Shown: positions 23,072-33,716 of the stretch, in pieces
How the letters are laid out: every line of letters begins with the position of its first letter
How positions within the stretch are numbered: the stretch's first letter is position 1
Assembly (NCBI RefSeq): GCF_009730915.1
Contig: NC_052489.1
Location: 25,103,916 to 25,167,915, forward strand
DNA: 64,000 nt
Origin: Dioscorea cayenensis subsp. rotundata
Lineage: Eukaryota > Streptophyta > Magnoliopsida > Dioscoreales > Dioscoreaceae
Direction of reading: 5' to 3'
Made by a program: the position numbers and the translations under genes
Notes under the pieces: generated by a model
Databases searched by the model: none
Seen by the model: the letters and a program-made list of their open reading frames with translations, nothing else
What the model was told of the DNA's origin: nothing

Positions 23072-23827
23072 TTATTATTATCACTTTAAGTAGAAGATGG
23101 AGAATGGAGTAGACTACCAACTCTCTTGTTCAGCAAATGGTCAAAACCAATGTATTTTTTAATCATAAATTAAAAACCAAAATTGTTTTAAAAAATTAAT
23201 TATTGAAAATTCAATCCATAATAAGTTATTTTTATATCTAGCAAGCATTACAATCTACTATGGATACTCAAGGAATTAATACTCATCAAAGAACACTCAT
23301 GATCCGCTCTAACATTGGTTACATTATTTGTTATTATTGCTAATTCTAAAACCTAGTTTGAGGAGGATTTTCTGAAATGTGATGTAGGAGGACATCCTAA
23401 GAGAACAGAATGGGGGTTAGCTGATGCTTTGGTTACTTATGGGTAGGCAGACTCCGGGACTTTCACTCCACTACAGGAGGTATGATCGAACACCTTACAT
23501 AAAAGTTATGGTGTCAATAACCAAAATATTGTAGGGGGTTGTAATTTTATTTAAGGTTTTTTTTTCAAGTTTGTAAAACATAAAAAAATAAAAATAAAAT
23601 AATTCATAAACACATAGATTCATCAGAAGAAGAAGATTATGTTTATTCATCAAAAGGACATATAAATTAATGAAGAAGCTTGCAAATTCTTATTCTTTAT
23701 GTTAAGAAATAACAGTGATGCATATTCGCTACAGAACAACCATAAATTAAAACAGTGAAAAAACTGCACACGAAGAAGATAAATAACACCGGCTCTAGCT
23801 ATATAGATCTCCAATTAATGTATCTCT

Positions 23828-24253
23828 CTACTCAAGCTCAAAGGCAGACACAGGGAAGCTATCAGAGAGACCAGTGCCAGTCTTGAAGGTGATCTTCCCG
23901 GAAGAAGGATCCTCAATGTACATCTCCACAACAGACAGCCAAAGAAGAAGCTCTCTAGTCTTCACTCCGCTGATCTTCAACATCTTTCCCTTCTCAACAA
24001 AGGCAGTCACCTCAGTGGCATAAGACACAACTTGTTTGATCTTCTTGAATGTGTGTTCCTTCCTCTTCTTCTGGACAAGCCAAATGAATCCACCTGCACG
24101 GTTGTAACCAAACTCTTGAATGTCATCCAATGGAAACAAACCATTCGGAAGACCGAGCTCTCCGAGCACTTCGGCGGCCTTCTTCTTGCAAGAGGCATCA
24201 CCTTTTACTATCTCTGCACCTTTCCGGTGACTCTCAATGGCTTGGGATACCAT
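23828..24253 (-). CDS. DUF538 protein, array copy 6 (141 aa)
   Basis: This is a complete intronless DUF538 gene starting MVSQAIESHRKG; Val2 is unique in the array. It has Arg in the lysine run (QKKRKEH) and Leu92 (GKMLKIS). Leu92 is shared only with pseudogene copy 3, which supports copies 3 and 6 being the same position in successive three-gene blocks. All motifs are intact. A MULE relic sits 363 bases upstream of the start codon, beyond the TATA box (24339-24348) and the W-box, so the proximal promoter is spared. Confidence 0.93.
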   Translation of the reverse strand: MVSQAIESHRKGAEIVKGDASCKKKAAEVLGELGLPNGLFPLDDIQEFGYNRAGGFIWLVQKKRKEHTFKKIKQVVSYATEVTAFVEKGKMLKISGVKTRELLLWLSVVEMYIEDPSSGKITFKTGTGLSDSFPVSAFELE

Positions 24254-24338
24254 TTCTTGAGGAAGAATGGGTGAGTTTTGGAGGTTTGAAGTAGTTTAGG
24301 GTGATGGTGGTGGTGGTAATGGTGGTGTTGAGGTTTGT

Positions 24339-24348
24339 GTATATATAG
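24339..24348 (-). promoter_or_regulatory. TATA box of DUF538 copy 6
   Basis: Same CTATATATAC element; W-box at 24441-24446. The MULE relic begins at 24616, upstream of both. Confidence 0.68.
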
Positions 24349-24615
24349 ATGAAGATTGGAAGAACAGGGCACAAGAAAGGAGAGAGTGGAGAAGAGTTTA
24401 AACTTTGACTTTGAATTCGTAGACCCAGACAAAGTTTCTTGGTCAACAAAAGGTTTCTATTTATTTCTTTCAATGAGAAAGTTGGGTGGATATGAATTGG
24501 TTTTTCTTTCTTTCTATTAAGCCATGATTTGTATCATCCGTCCATAGATACAGGTGCATGGGCGAGCATGTGGGTTATTTTATTTTAAACAAATGAATGA
24601 CCATATTTATAAAAA

Positions 24616-25773
24616 GGGACATTTAATAAAATGACTCTCCTTTTTAATTAAACCAAAATAGCCTTTAGGGTAGTTTTTAATTGTCAAAATGGCACTAGGA
24701 TCATCATCACATCACCCACATGATGTGACATGTTGACTGGGCGCTGACTGGGCTGATGACGTGCCATTTTTAAATAAAAAATCCTGATTTTTTTTTTTCA
24801 TTTTAACCCTTGAATTGTTTTCTAATCAATAAGTTGGCTTATTCTTGAGTTTTTTTGACCAAATTTTTTTAAAAAAATTTATTAAATTTTTAAATAATTT
24901 TTTAAAAATATATAAGTGTGTTTTTTTAATTTAAATCCCTTATTTCTTTTATAATTAACAAATTATCTTTTCACTTTGATTATTTAACCCAAATTTTATT
25001 TAAAAAAATATGTACTTTTTTAATTTATTAAAAAAATTAAATTAAAAAAATATATTTGAATATGAAAACACAAATTTTAAAATTTTAACTTTTGAAAATA
25101 TTAAACCTTTAATGAAACAACTTTTTAAGCAATATATAAGTGTGGCTTTTTATTTGTATTATAATTAACAAAAACTCTTTGATTACTTAACCCAAATTTT
25201 GCTTAAAAAAATAATGTAATTTTTTTAATATATTAAAAAATTAATTTAAATAATATATTTGAATATGAAAACACAAATTTATTTTTAAATTAAATCGTTA
25301 AATCAATAATAAATTTTAAAATTATTTAAAATTAAAAAGCATAATTGCATTTAAATATAAAGTAAAGTTACATCATATATTTCTCCCTTGTCTAGGGCAA
25401 GTAGTTCTATAATGACCGGATTGTTTACATATAGAGCATAAATTATGTCTAGTAGGATCAGGGTTTCTATCCATAAGCATTCTTTTACGTCTGATCTTTG
25501 GTCGGTCAGCAGTACGTCGACCAACAGGTGGAACCATTTATTAATAAATTTTAAAAGTTTAATGAATTTTTTAAAACAAAAATTGGTCAAAAAAACCCAA
25601 GAATAAGCCAACTTATTGATTAGTAAACAATTCAAGGGTTAAAATGAAAAAAATCAGGATTTTTTATTTAAAAATGCCACATCAGCAGCCCAGTCAGCAT
25701 ATCACATGATGTGATGGTCCTAGGGCCATTTGGTTTAATTAAAAAAAAGGAGGGCCATTTTATTAAATGGCCC
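24616..25773 (-). mobile_element. MULE relic with transposase zinc-knuckle remnant
   Basis: A 1,158-bp insertion occurs in spacer C6 only. The left end GGGACATTTAATAAAATG and right end GGGCCATTTAATAAAATG (complement) are inverted repeats, and the inverted arms extend with interruptions about 230 bases inward on each side. The flanks are A-rich, so the target duplication cannot be read. The interior is extremely AT-rich except for a coding remnant of a MURA-type transposase tail at 25373-25537. Confidence 0.75.
25373..25537 (-). pseudogene. Mutator-like transposase C-terminal fragment (CCHC zinc knuckle)
   Basis: Fifty-four codons from an ATG at 25537 to a stop at 25373-25375 read MVPPVGRRTADRPKIRRKRM and then continue to a zinc knuckle C-SI-C-KQSG-H-YRTT-C. 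That is a CX2CX4HX4C knuckle after a basic RPK-R-KR stretch, the usual C-terminal end of plant MULE (MURA-like) transposases. The catalytic DDE domain and everything upstream are missing. It is a capture or internal-deletion remnant and not a working gene. Confidence 0.75.
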
Positions 25774-27058
25774 AAAAAAAAAAAATGTTTTGTCTAGTTT
25801 ATTAGTATTATTTTTTTAACAAAAATGATAAGCACCGCCTTATAAAGAGTATCAAAGGATATATAAACAACTATGGTAGTGCACCAATTACGGTAGTTTA
25901 TATTTTTTTACTTAGTTAAACGAACATCATATAAAGAGATTAAAGTCTTTTTATGTGCATGCCCAAAAAATATTTTAGGAACTAAACGAAGTTAATAAAT
26001 CCTTGCCATGCAATCAGTAAGAGAAATAATCTTTGTTAGTTGGTGTACGGTTCAAATTTAGGTTTTTGGGTTAAGGAAAATGGTGAACCCGGAAATGGCG
26101 CATGTGTAGTGTGCATAGTGAGAGAATCTACATTGTTAGGAGAAATGTCAGATATTTAGCTCTCTTGTTTGACCATCTGTCTATTAATCCTCTTTGTCAT
26201 CTTATTGATGTTATTTTTGGCAATATTTGGAAGAAACAAATTATTTTTAAAATTTATATGATATATTTGGCCGGCATAAATAATGATTCGACCACATTTT
26301 CAAACAAATATATAAATATATATAGAGTACGATCGAGTATTTTAGGGGCGTTCGTAAATAAGTTATCTATGAACGAACGTCCTTCTATCAACTCTCAGAT
26401 TTGATATCATCCATTCGAATGAATAGTTATAATCTATAATATTGCTGTCAATAGTACTAAGTGAGATGAATAATGCTTTTATGAACAGTGGCACATAAAA
26501 AAAAAAGTGGAATATGCAATATTTTCATCTCAACCATTTAAACTTGATCGCAACAGTAAAAAAAACTAAATCCCACCTATCCACCCTTATTTTATCCGGC
26601 TTTTGTACAATGTCAATTTTAGTAAAATAGCAAAAATCATTATATTAAATCTAGCTAGTCTTATTATTCTCATCATATAGCTATATAAAAAACATCATTA
26701 ATAACGAAACACTATAATTTTGTTCAATAATTGATGGTGTCCATAATCCTAAGCGTTATTGTTAAGGTAAGAGTTCAGTGCACTATGGAGGTCACAAGCC
26801 ATTATTAGTACCTATTTGTTCTAGCAAACGAGATGAAATGATTCTTTCACCAAGTAGAACCTTTAGCTTTGTTTTTCTCCTTAACAATGTGAAATTTATG
26901 TTGGTAAAATGTGAGAAGATTCTTACCATAACTATGAAATTTATGGCAGACACATATATGGTCCTTTTGGAGGGCCAACTTTGAACCTATCTACCAACAT
27001 TTGGAATTTCCTATCCAAGCTATATTTTAAATTATTTGGTCAAGAAAAAAAGCTACAT

Positions 27059-27548
27059 ATTCAAATAATATTTCTTGCCAATAGTTGTCTTTTCTATTAA
27101 GATCAGTGATCATATTTTTCTTTATTTTAGTCATTTGTAGCTCAAGATTCAAAGTAGCTGAAGTTGAGAGACTCATATATGACCTCTACTTTTTGTATTC
27201 TTCCACGAAGATTGAGGGAAACTCTAGAATTAAGGAGGTGTCCAAAGATTTTTAGCATTCCAATAACTGACAGAGTGACTATGAATAGATCCAATGGGTG
27301 AATATTCAAATAATATTTCTTGCCAATAGTTGTCTTTTCTATTAAGAATGATCATCATATTCTTTTATCTTAGTGATTTGTAGCTAGCAGCCCAAGATTC
27401 AAAGTAGTTGAAGTTGAGAGACTCAAATATGACCTCTACTTTTTGTGTTCTTCACGAAGATTGAGGGAAACCCTTGAATTAAGGAGGTGTTTAAAGATTT
27501 TTAACATTCCAATAACGTACAAATCGAGTGACTATGAATAGATCCAAT
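27059..27548. repeat. 245-bp tandem duplication in C6
   Basis: Counterpart of the C3 tandem duplication, same breakpoints. Confidence 0.76.
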
Positions 27549-27854
27549 GAGTGAATTGAAGATTTTATCTCGCTTTTTCTCTTCTTTTAAACCCCTTGCA
27601 AGCCACTTAACCACCCTAGTATAACTCATTTCTATAACTATTTTTATTTCTCTCATTCCCTTCTATTTCTACTGTATCTTTCGAATAACCTTCTCCTCCT
27701 CTCTTCTCCATGCTACACTCCCTCTATCTATATTTGTATCATCTATATTTCTAATACATTTAGGATGATTTATCTAATTAAAAAAATAAAAAAAATCACA
27801 TGGTTTTGATTTTAAAATATAAATATATAGAGATTAGACACATTGGCGATCACC

Positions 27855-27887
27855 GTTAATGAATGTGGTTTATCCACTTTTTCAAAA
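27855..27887 (+). mobile_element. Extremely 5'-truncated LINE insertion (C6)
   Basis: Counterpart of the C3 scrap with a shorter A-tail. The target duplication is 27840-27854 and 27888-27902, with one mismatch. Confidence 0.7.
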
Positions 27888-27934
27888 ACATTGGAGATCA
27901 CCCGGTATAAGTTCTACTCAATAATATTAAGTAA

Positions 27935-27935
<1 letters not shown>

Positions 27936-27978
<43 letters not shown>
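27936..27978. repeat. ATT microsatellite (C6)
   Basis: Longer version of the shared ATT run. Confidence 0.85.
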
Positions 27979-27980
<2 letters not shown>

Positions 27981-28718
27981 CATTTTAACAAAAAGAAGGA
28001 GAATGGAGTAAACTACCAACTCTGTTGTTCAAAAATGATCAAAACCAGTGTATATTTTAATCATAAATTAAAAACCAAATGTTCTTTTAAAAATTAATTA
28101 TTTAAAACTCAATCCTTAATACGTTTTTTTTTATCTAGCAAGTATTACAATCTACTATGGGATACTCAAAGAATATTCATCAAAGAACTTTATTGATCCG
28201 TTCAAACAGTGGTTATATTATTTGGTAGTATTGCTAACTCTAAATCTTGGAGGAGGATTTTCTGAAAAATCAAACGACATTTGTGATGTAGGAGGACATC
28301 ATGAGAGATGAGAATGGGGTTACCTGATGCTTTGGTTGCTTATAATTGGCAAACTCCGGGACTTTCACTCCACTACAGTAGATATGATCGAACACCTTAC
28401 ACAAAAGTTCTAATATCAATATACCAAAAGATTGTAGGCTGTCATAATTTTATTTAAAATTCTTTAAAGTTTATAAAACATAAAAAATAAAAATAAAATA
28501 AATTATAAACACATAGATTCATGAGAAGAAGAAGATTACAGTTATTCATCAAAAGGACATATAAATTAATGAAGAAGCTTGCAAATTCTTATTCTTTATG
28601 TTAAGAAATAACAGTGATGCATATTCGCTACAGAACAACCATAAATTAAAACAGTGAAACAACTACACACGAAGAAGATAAATAACAGTGGCTCTAGAGC
28701 TCCAATTAATGTATCACT

Positions 28719-29144
28719 CTACTCAAGCTCAAAGGCAGACACAGGGAAGCTATCAGAGAGACCAGTGCCGGTCTTGAAGGTGATCTTCCCGGAAGAAGGA
28801 TCCTCAATGTACATCTCCACAACAGATAGCCAAAGAAGAAGCTCTCTAGTCTTCACTCCGCTGATCTTCATCATCTTTCCCTTCTCAACAAAGGCAGTCA
28901 CCTCAGTGGCATAAGACACAACTTGTTTGATCTTCTTGAATGTGTGTTCCTTCTTCTTCTTCTGGACAAGCCAAATGAATCCACCTGCACGGTTGTAACC
29001 AAACTCTTGAATGTCATCCAATGGAAACAAACCATTCGGAAGACCGAGCTCTCCGAGCACTTCGGCGGCCTTCTTCTTGCAAGAGGCATCACCTTTTACT
29101 ATCTCTGCACCTTTCCGGTGACTCTCAATGGCTTGGGATTCCAT
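28719..29144 (-). CDS. DUF538 protein, array copy 7 (141 aa)
   Basis: This is a complete intronless DUF538 gene with an N-terminus MESQAIESHRKG; Glu2 is unique in the array. The rest matches the consensus: Ala20-Ser21, KKKK and Met91-Met92. Position 2 differs between copies (Ala, Val or Glu) by single-base changes in codon 2, the most variable codon in the family here. Its spacer is type A, and a truncated LINE is inserted about 0.95 kb upstream, outside the proximal promoter. Confidence 0.93.
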   Translation of the reverse strand: MESQAIESHRKGAEIVKGDASCKKKAAEVLGELGLPNGLFPLDDIQEFGYNRAGGFIWLVQKKKKEHTFKKIKQVVSYATEVTAFVEKGKMMKISGVKTRELLLWLSVVEMYIEDPSSGKITFKTGTGLSDSFPVSAFELE

Positions 29145-29229
29145 TTCTTGAGGAAGAATGGGTGAGTTTTGGAGGTTTGAAGTAGTTTAGGGTGATGGTG
29201 GTGGTGGTAATGGTGGTGTTGAGGTTTGT

Positions 29230-29239
29230 GTATATATAG
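29230..29239 (-). promoter_or_regulatory. TATA box of DUF538 copy 7
   Basis: Same CTATATATAC element; W-box at 29332-29337. Confidence 0.68.
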
Positions 29240-30089
29240 ATGAAGATTGGAAGAACAGGGCACAAGAAAGGAGAGAGTGGAGAAGAGTTTAAACTTTGAC
29301 TTTGTATTTGCAGACCCAGACAAAGTTTCTTGGTCAACAAAAGGTTTCTATTTATTTCTTTCAATGAGAAAGTTGGGTGGATATGAATTGGTTTTTCTTT
29401 CTTTCTATTAAGCCATGATTTGTATCATCCGTCCATAGATATAGGTGCATGGGCGAGCATGTGAGTCATTTTATTTTAAACAAATGAAGGACCATATTTA
29501 AAAAAAAAACTTTTTTTCCTGATTAATTTTTTTAACAAATGCGACAAATGCGTTCTGCGAAAAGTATCAAAATATAGATGAGTACGATAGTACACTAGTT
29601 ATGGTGGTTTAACAATCTTTTAATTATTTATTAACTCGGTCAGACGTCATGTGATGCGATTAAAATCATTTAATGTGCATGCTTAGAAGATATTTTTGGA
29701 ACCAAATTAAGTTAATTAATTCTCTGTAATGCAATTTGGGAGGGAAATAATCTTTGTTAGTTGATGTTCGATTCAAATTTAGATTTTTTTGGTTAAGAAA
29801 AAAATGGCCAATGCCGCTAATCCAAAGAATGGCACATGTGCAATGTGCATAGTGAGAGAACCTACATTGTTAGAAGAAATGTTACTGGACATTTAGCTCT
29901 CTTATTTGACCATCAATTTATTAATCCTCTTTGTCATGTCATTGCTCTTATTTTTGGCAATATTTGGAAACAAATTATTTTTAAAATTTATATGATATAT
30001 TTGGTCAACATAAATAACGATTCAACCACATTTATCAAACAAATATATATATATATATGTATGTATATAAATATGGGCGGCTAGCTTTT

Positions 30090-31606
30090 TGAATAAAGTG
30101 GATAAACCACAGATTTATTAGAAAAGATAGAAGGTAACAGTGAACAATAAGTACAAAAAAAAATTAAAGTACCAGACAAAAGATAAAATAAAAGACTGTT
30201 TTCCTCACCAGAAATGAGGAAAACAAATCAGAACTGAAAAAAAAGAAAAAAAAACAGAAAAGACAAGGAGAGAAACGATAATAAGCCGGGCCGGCGAAGT
30301 CAACCATCAGGAGACACAGGCCTGTCCAGCAACAACGAGATCGGATTACTCCTGACTAGAGGTATGCACGGAATCCCCAGCGGGATCGGTTGATCTAGAG
30401 CTTAGGAAATTAAGGGATCTTTTAATCCTCTGAACAGCATCTGAGGGTTCCTGCTGATGGGCCTCCGCGTCTGCAGAAATCCAAGAAAGAAGCAAATTAG
30501 TTGTTTTGTAAAGAGTAGAAAAAATGGGAGACTGAATTTGATTAAAAAAACGGTTGTTGCGTTCCAGCCAGATATTCCAGAAGATGGCTCTAGAGCAGAG
30601 ATCCCAGATAATCCTAGAAGTAGGATTCAAAGAAGGGATCCAGGTGGTCCAGATATTAGAGACAGAGGAAGGAAGAGTATCAATATCTAATAAACATTTA
30701 ATGTAAGACCAGATTCTTTCTGAGAAAATACAATTTATAAAAAGGTGGTCCACTGATTCTGAGTTGTTATGACATAGTATACATGTGTCAGTGGCATTTG
30801 GATTACAACCTTTTTTAAAAAGATTCTCAAGAGTCAGAATTTTATTGTCCCATGCAAGCCAACAGAATAGGGTTATTTTACTAGGTGATTTTATCTTCCA
30901 GAATTTGGAGTGAAGTTGACTGCGGATTCCTCCATCAATAAGAAAGTTGTATGATTTGACAGAGAAGGCTCCATTACTATTCAATGACCAGAGAAAGGAA
31001 TCCTCTTGATCATTGGAACAATTCGGAATATAATTTTGAATTATGTCAAAATCGTCTGTGGAGGTTGTTGTGAAAGTATTACCACGGGAATTAAGAATAT
31101 GAAAAAATTGTCTGACTGTAATCCAAGGTAAAGAACAGTCCAAAAAGAGTAAAGGCCAACGATCTTTTGGAGATATACCCTCTAACCATCTATCAAACCA
31201 GAAAAGTGTATCGTTACCACTCCCAATTGATTTGATAATACATGATCGAAATGAGGGTAGAATGGCATTAATTCCCGACCAGAAGAAAGACTTATTTCTA
31301 GGTGGTTGATGGTATAAAATGCTAGGCGTTTCTCTAATCGCGTAGTTGGCATTTATTATCTTGGTCCAACAGGAAACTGGCTTTGTTGTAATTTTCCACC
31401 ACCACTTACCCAGCAAAGCGTTGTTGAAGACCTGTAAATCCAAAATACCCCAACCACCCATGTTACGAGGTCGACAGATTCTTTTCCAAGCAATTAATCT
31501 AATTCCCTTAGATCCAAGATCCGGGCCCTTCCAAAGGAAGTCTCTTCTGATTTTATCAATCTCATGAATAACCCAAGCAGGAAGTTTGAATACTGACATC
31601 CAGTAC
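30090..31606 (-). mobile_element. 5'-truncated non-LTR retrotransposon (LINE, L1-type) in spacer A7
   Basis: 1,517 bases are present only in A7 and are flanked by a perfect 17-bp target duplication ATGGGCGGCTAGCTTTT (30073-30089 and 31607-31623). The element is on the minus strand, 5'-truncated inside ORF2 and ending with a 256-base 3' UTR and only a very short A-tail. A4 gives the empty site. Confidence 0.9.
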
Positions 31607-31608
31607 AT
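30346..31608 (-). pseudogene. LINE ORF2 C-terminal fragment (zf-RVT domain)
   Basis: A 420-codon open frame encodes the region downstream of the reverse transcriptase core of a plant L1-type ORF2. It contains the FLWKG and GGWGILDL stretches usual at the end of the RT region, a WFDRWL segment and a zinc-binding RVT domain with C-IL-C, HLF and C around residues 285-300 (TCILCHNNSESVDHLFINC). The apparent ATG is supplied by the target duplication and is accidental. The frame has no stop, which suggests a recent insertion, but without the RT and endonuclease domains it is not autonomous. Confidence 0.85.
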
Positions 31609-31823
31609 GGGCGGCTAGCTTTTGCACATGTTGATTTTAGTGAAATAGCAAAAATTAATCATTATAGTAAATCTAGCTAGGTTTATTATTCTCATCATAC
31701 AGCCATACAAAAAAATCATTAACAATAGAAAACTAGAATTTTGTTCAATAAAAAAAACCATTAACAATAGAAAATTATAATTTTGTTCAATAATTGATGG
31801 TGTTCATAATCCCAAGCGTTGTT

Positions 31824-32066
31824 ATTTTTTTTTTTGACAAGAGGAACAGACAGCCCGAAGGCCCTGCTAAACTATCAGAGTCATGCACAAGCCTTGGTGG
31901 AGCAAGTGGGGGCGGGGCCCGAGCACACATGGGCGTTGGGATCACCCACACACAACCACCACTCATATCTCCCAGAAATGTGCCCTCAGCCGAGAATCAA
32001 ACTCTCACCACTTGGTGAAGAGCTCTATCGGTCACCCATATACCAATAGGCCATTTGGTCATTGGC
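31824..32066 (-). mobile_element. tRNA-derived SINE in spacer A7
   Basis: Same insertion as in A1 and A4, with target duplication 31808-31823 and 32067-32082. Confidence 0.8.
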
Positions 32067-32942
32067 AATCCCAAGCGTTGTTGTTAATACAAGAGATTAG
32101 TGTTCTATGGAGGTCACGAGCCATTATTAGTACCTATATTTGTTCTAGCAAACGAGATAAAATGATTTTTTTCACCAAGTATATAGAATCTCTAGCTTTG
32201 TTTTTCTCCTTAACGATGTGAAATTTATGTCGGTGAAATGTGAGAAGATTCTTACCATAAGTATGAAATTTATAGCAGACACATATATGGTCCTTTTGGA
32301 GAGCCAACTTTGAACCTGTCTACTAACATTTGGAATTTCCTCATCCAAGTTATATTTTAAAATATTTGGTTAGAAAAAAAAAACTGCATATATTCAAATA
32401 ATATTTCTTGCAAGTTATCTTTCTATTAAGAGTGATCCTATTTTTCTATTTTAGTCATTTGTAGCCCCAAATTCAAAGCAGTTGAACTTGAGAGACTCAA
32501 ATAAGATCTCTACTTTTTGGGTTCTTTCATGAAGATTGAGGGAACCCCTAGCCTTTAATTAAGGAGGTGTCTAAAGATTTTTAACATTCCAACAACTTAC
32601 AGAGTGACTACGAATAGATAATCCAATAGGTGAATTGAAGATTTTTTCTCCCTTTTCGTCTCCTTTTAATCCTCTTACAAGCCACTTAACCACCCTAGTG
32701 TAACTCATTTAATCTATAACATTTTTTATTTCTCTTATTCCCTTCTACTTCTACTGTTTCTTTCTAATACCCTTCTCCTCTCTCCTCAATGCTACACTCC
32801 CTCTATTTATATTTGTATCTGTTTGGGTGATTTATCTAATTAAAAAAAAAATCACATGGTTTTACTTTTAAAATATAAATATATAGAGGTTAGACACATT
32901 GGAGATCATCTTGTATAAGTTCTACTCAATAATATAAAGTAA

Positions 32943-32985
<43 letters not shown>
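32943..32985. repeat. ATT microsatellite (A7)
   Basis: Shared ATT run, one of the longest in the array. Confidence 0.85.
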
Positions 32986-32988
<3 letters not shown>

Positions 32989-33716
32989 CACTTTAATGAG
33001 GAGACGAAGAATGGAATAAACAACCAACTCTCTGTTGTTCAGAAAATGATTAAAACTGGTGTATTTTTTAATCATAAATTGAAAACCAAAATTTCTTTTA
33101 AAAATTAATTATTTAAAATCCAATCCTTAATACGTTATTTTTATATCTAGCAAATATTACAATCCACTATGGGATACTTAAGAAATACTCATCAGAGAAC
33201 TTTCGTGATCTGTCATAATAGTGATTACATTATTTGTTATTATTGCTATTTCTAAATTTTGGAGGAGGATTTTCTGAAAGATCAAACGACATTTGTGATG
33301 TAGGAGGACATCCTGATAAATAAGAATGGCGAAGTTAGCTGATGCTTTGGTTGCTTATAGTAGGTAGACTCCGAGACTTTCACTCCACTACGTACAGGAG
33401 GTATGATCGAACACCTTACACAAAAGTTATGGTATCAATAGACTAAAAGATTGTTAGCTGTTGTAATTTTATTTAAATTTATAAAAATAAAATAATTCAT
33501 AACCAGATAGATTCATCAGAAGAGTAAGATTACAGTTATTCATCAAAAGGACATATAATTAAATTAATGAAGAAGCTTGCAAATTTTTATTCTTTATGTT
33601 AAGAAATAACAGTGATGCATATTCGCTACAGAACAACCATAAATTAAAACAGTGAAACAACTACACATGAAGAAGAAAAATAACACCGGCTCTAGAGCTC
33701 CAATTAATGTATCACT

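Larger units (their letters stand above)
19593..23827. repeat. Array spacer B5
   Basis: This is the type-B spacer between copies 5 and 6, near-identical to B2. It has a longer TA run (about 20664-20692), the CGGATGTCCG hairpin (20625-20642), two rather than three copies of the 56-bp unit (about 21212-21320), the 1.3-kb B element with an expanded GAA tract, and the 250 bases lost from B2. No gene is visible. Confidence 0.8.
24254..28718. repeat. Array spacer C6
   Basis: This is the type-C spacer between copies 6 and 7. It contains the copy 6 promoter, the MULE relic (24616-25773), the 245-bp tandem duplication (about 27059-27548), the LINE scrap (27855-27887), a long ATT run (27936-27978) and the common 3' flank. 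The CGGATGTCCG hairpin found in C3 is deleted near 26590. Confidence 0.8.
29145..33716. repeat. Array spacer A7
   Basis: This is the type-A spacer between copies 7 and 8: promoter, truncated LINE (30090-31606), SINE (31824-32066), an ATT run (32943-32985) and the common 3' flank. Outside the LINE it is almost the same as A4. Confidence 0.8.

Noticed and set aside
30346-31608. 420-aa frame as a host gene
   Set aside because: It is a LINE ORF2 fragment bounded by a 17-bp target duplication; the ATG is supplied by target sequence.
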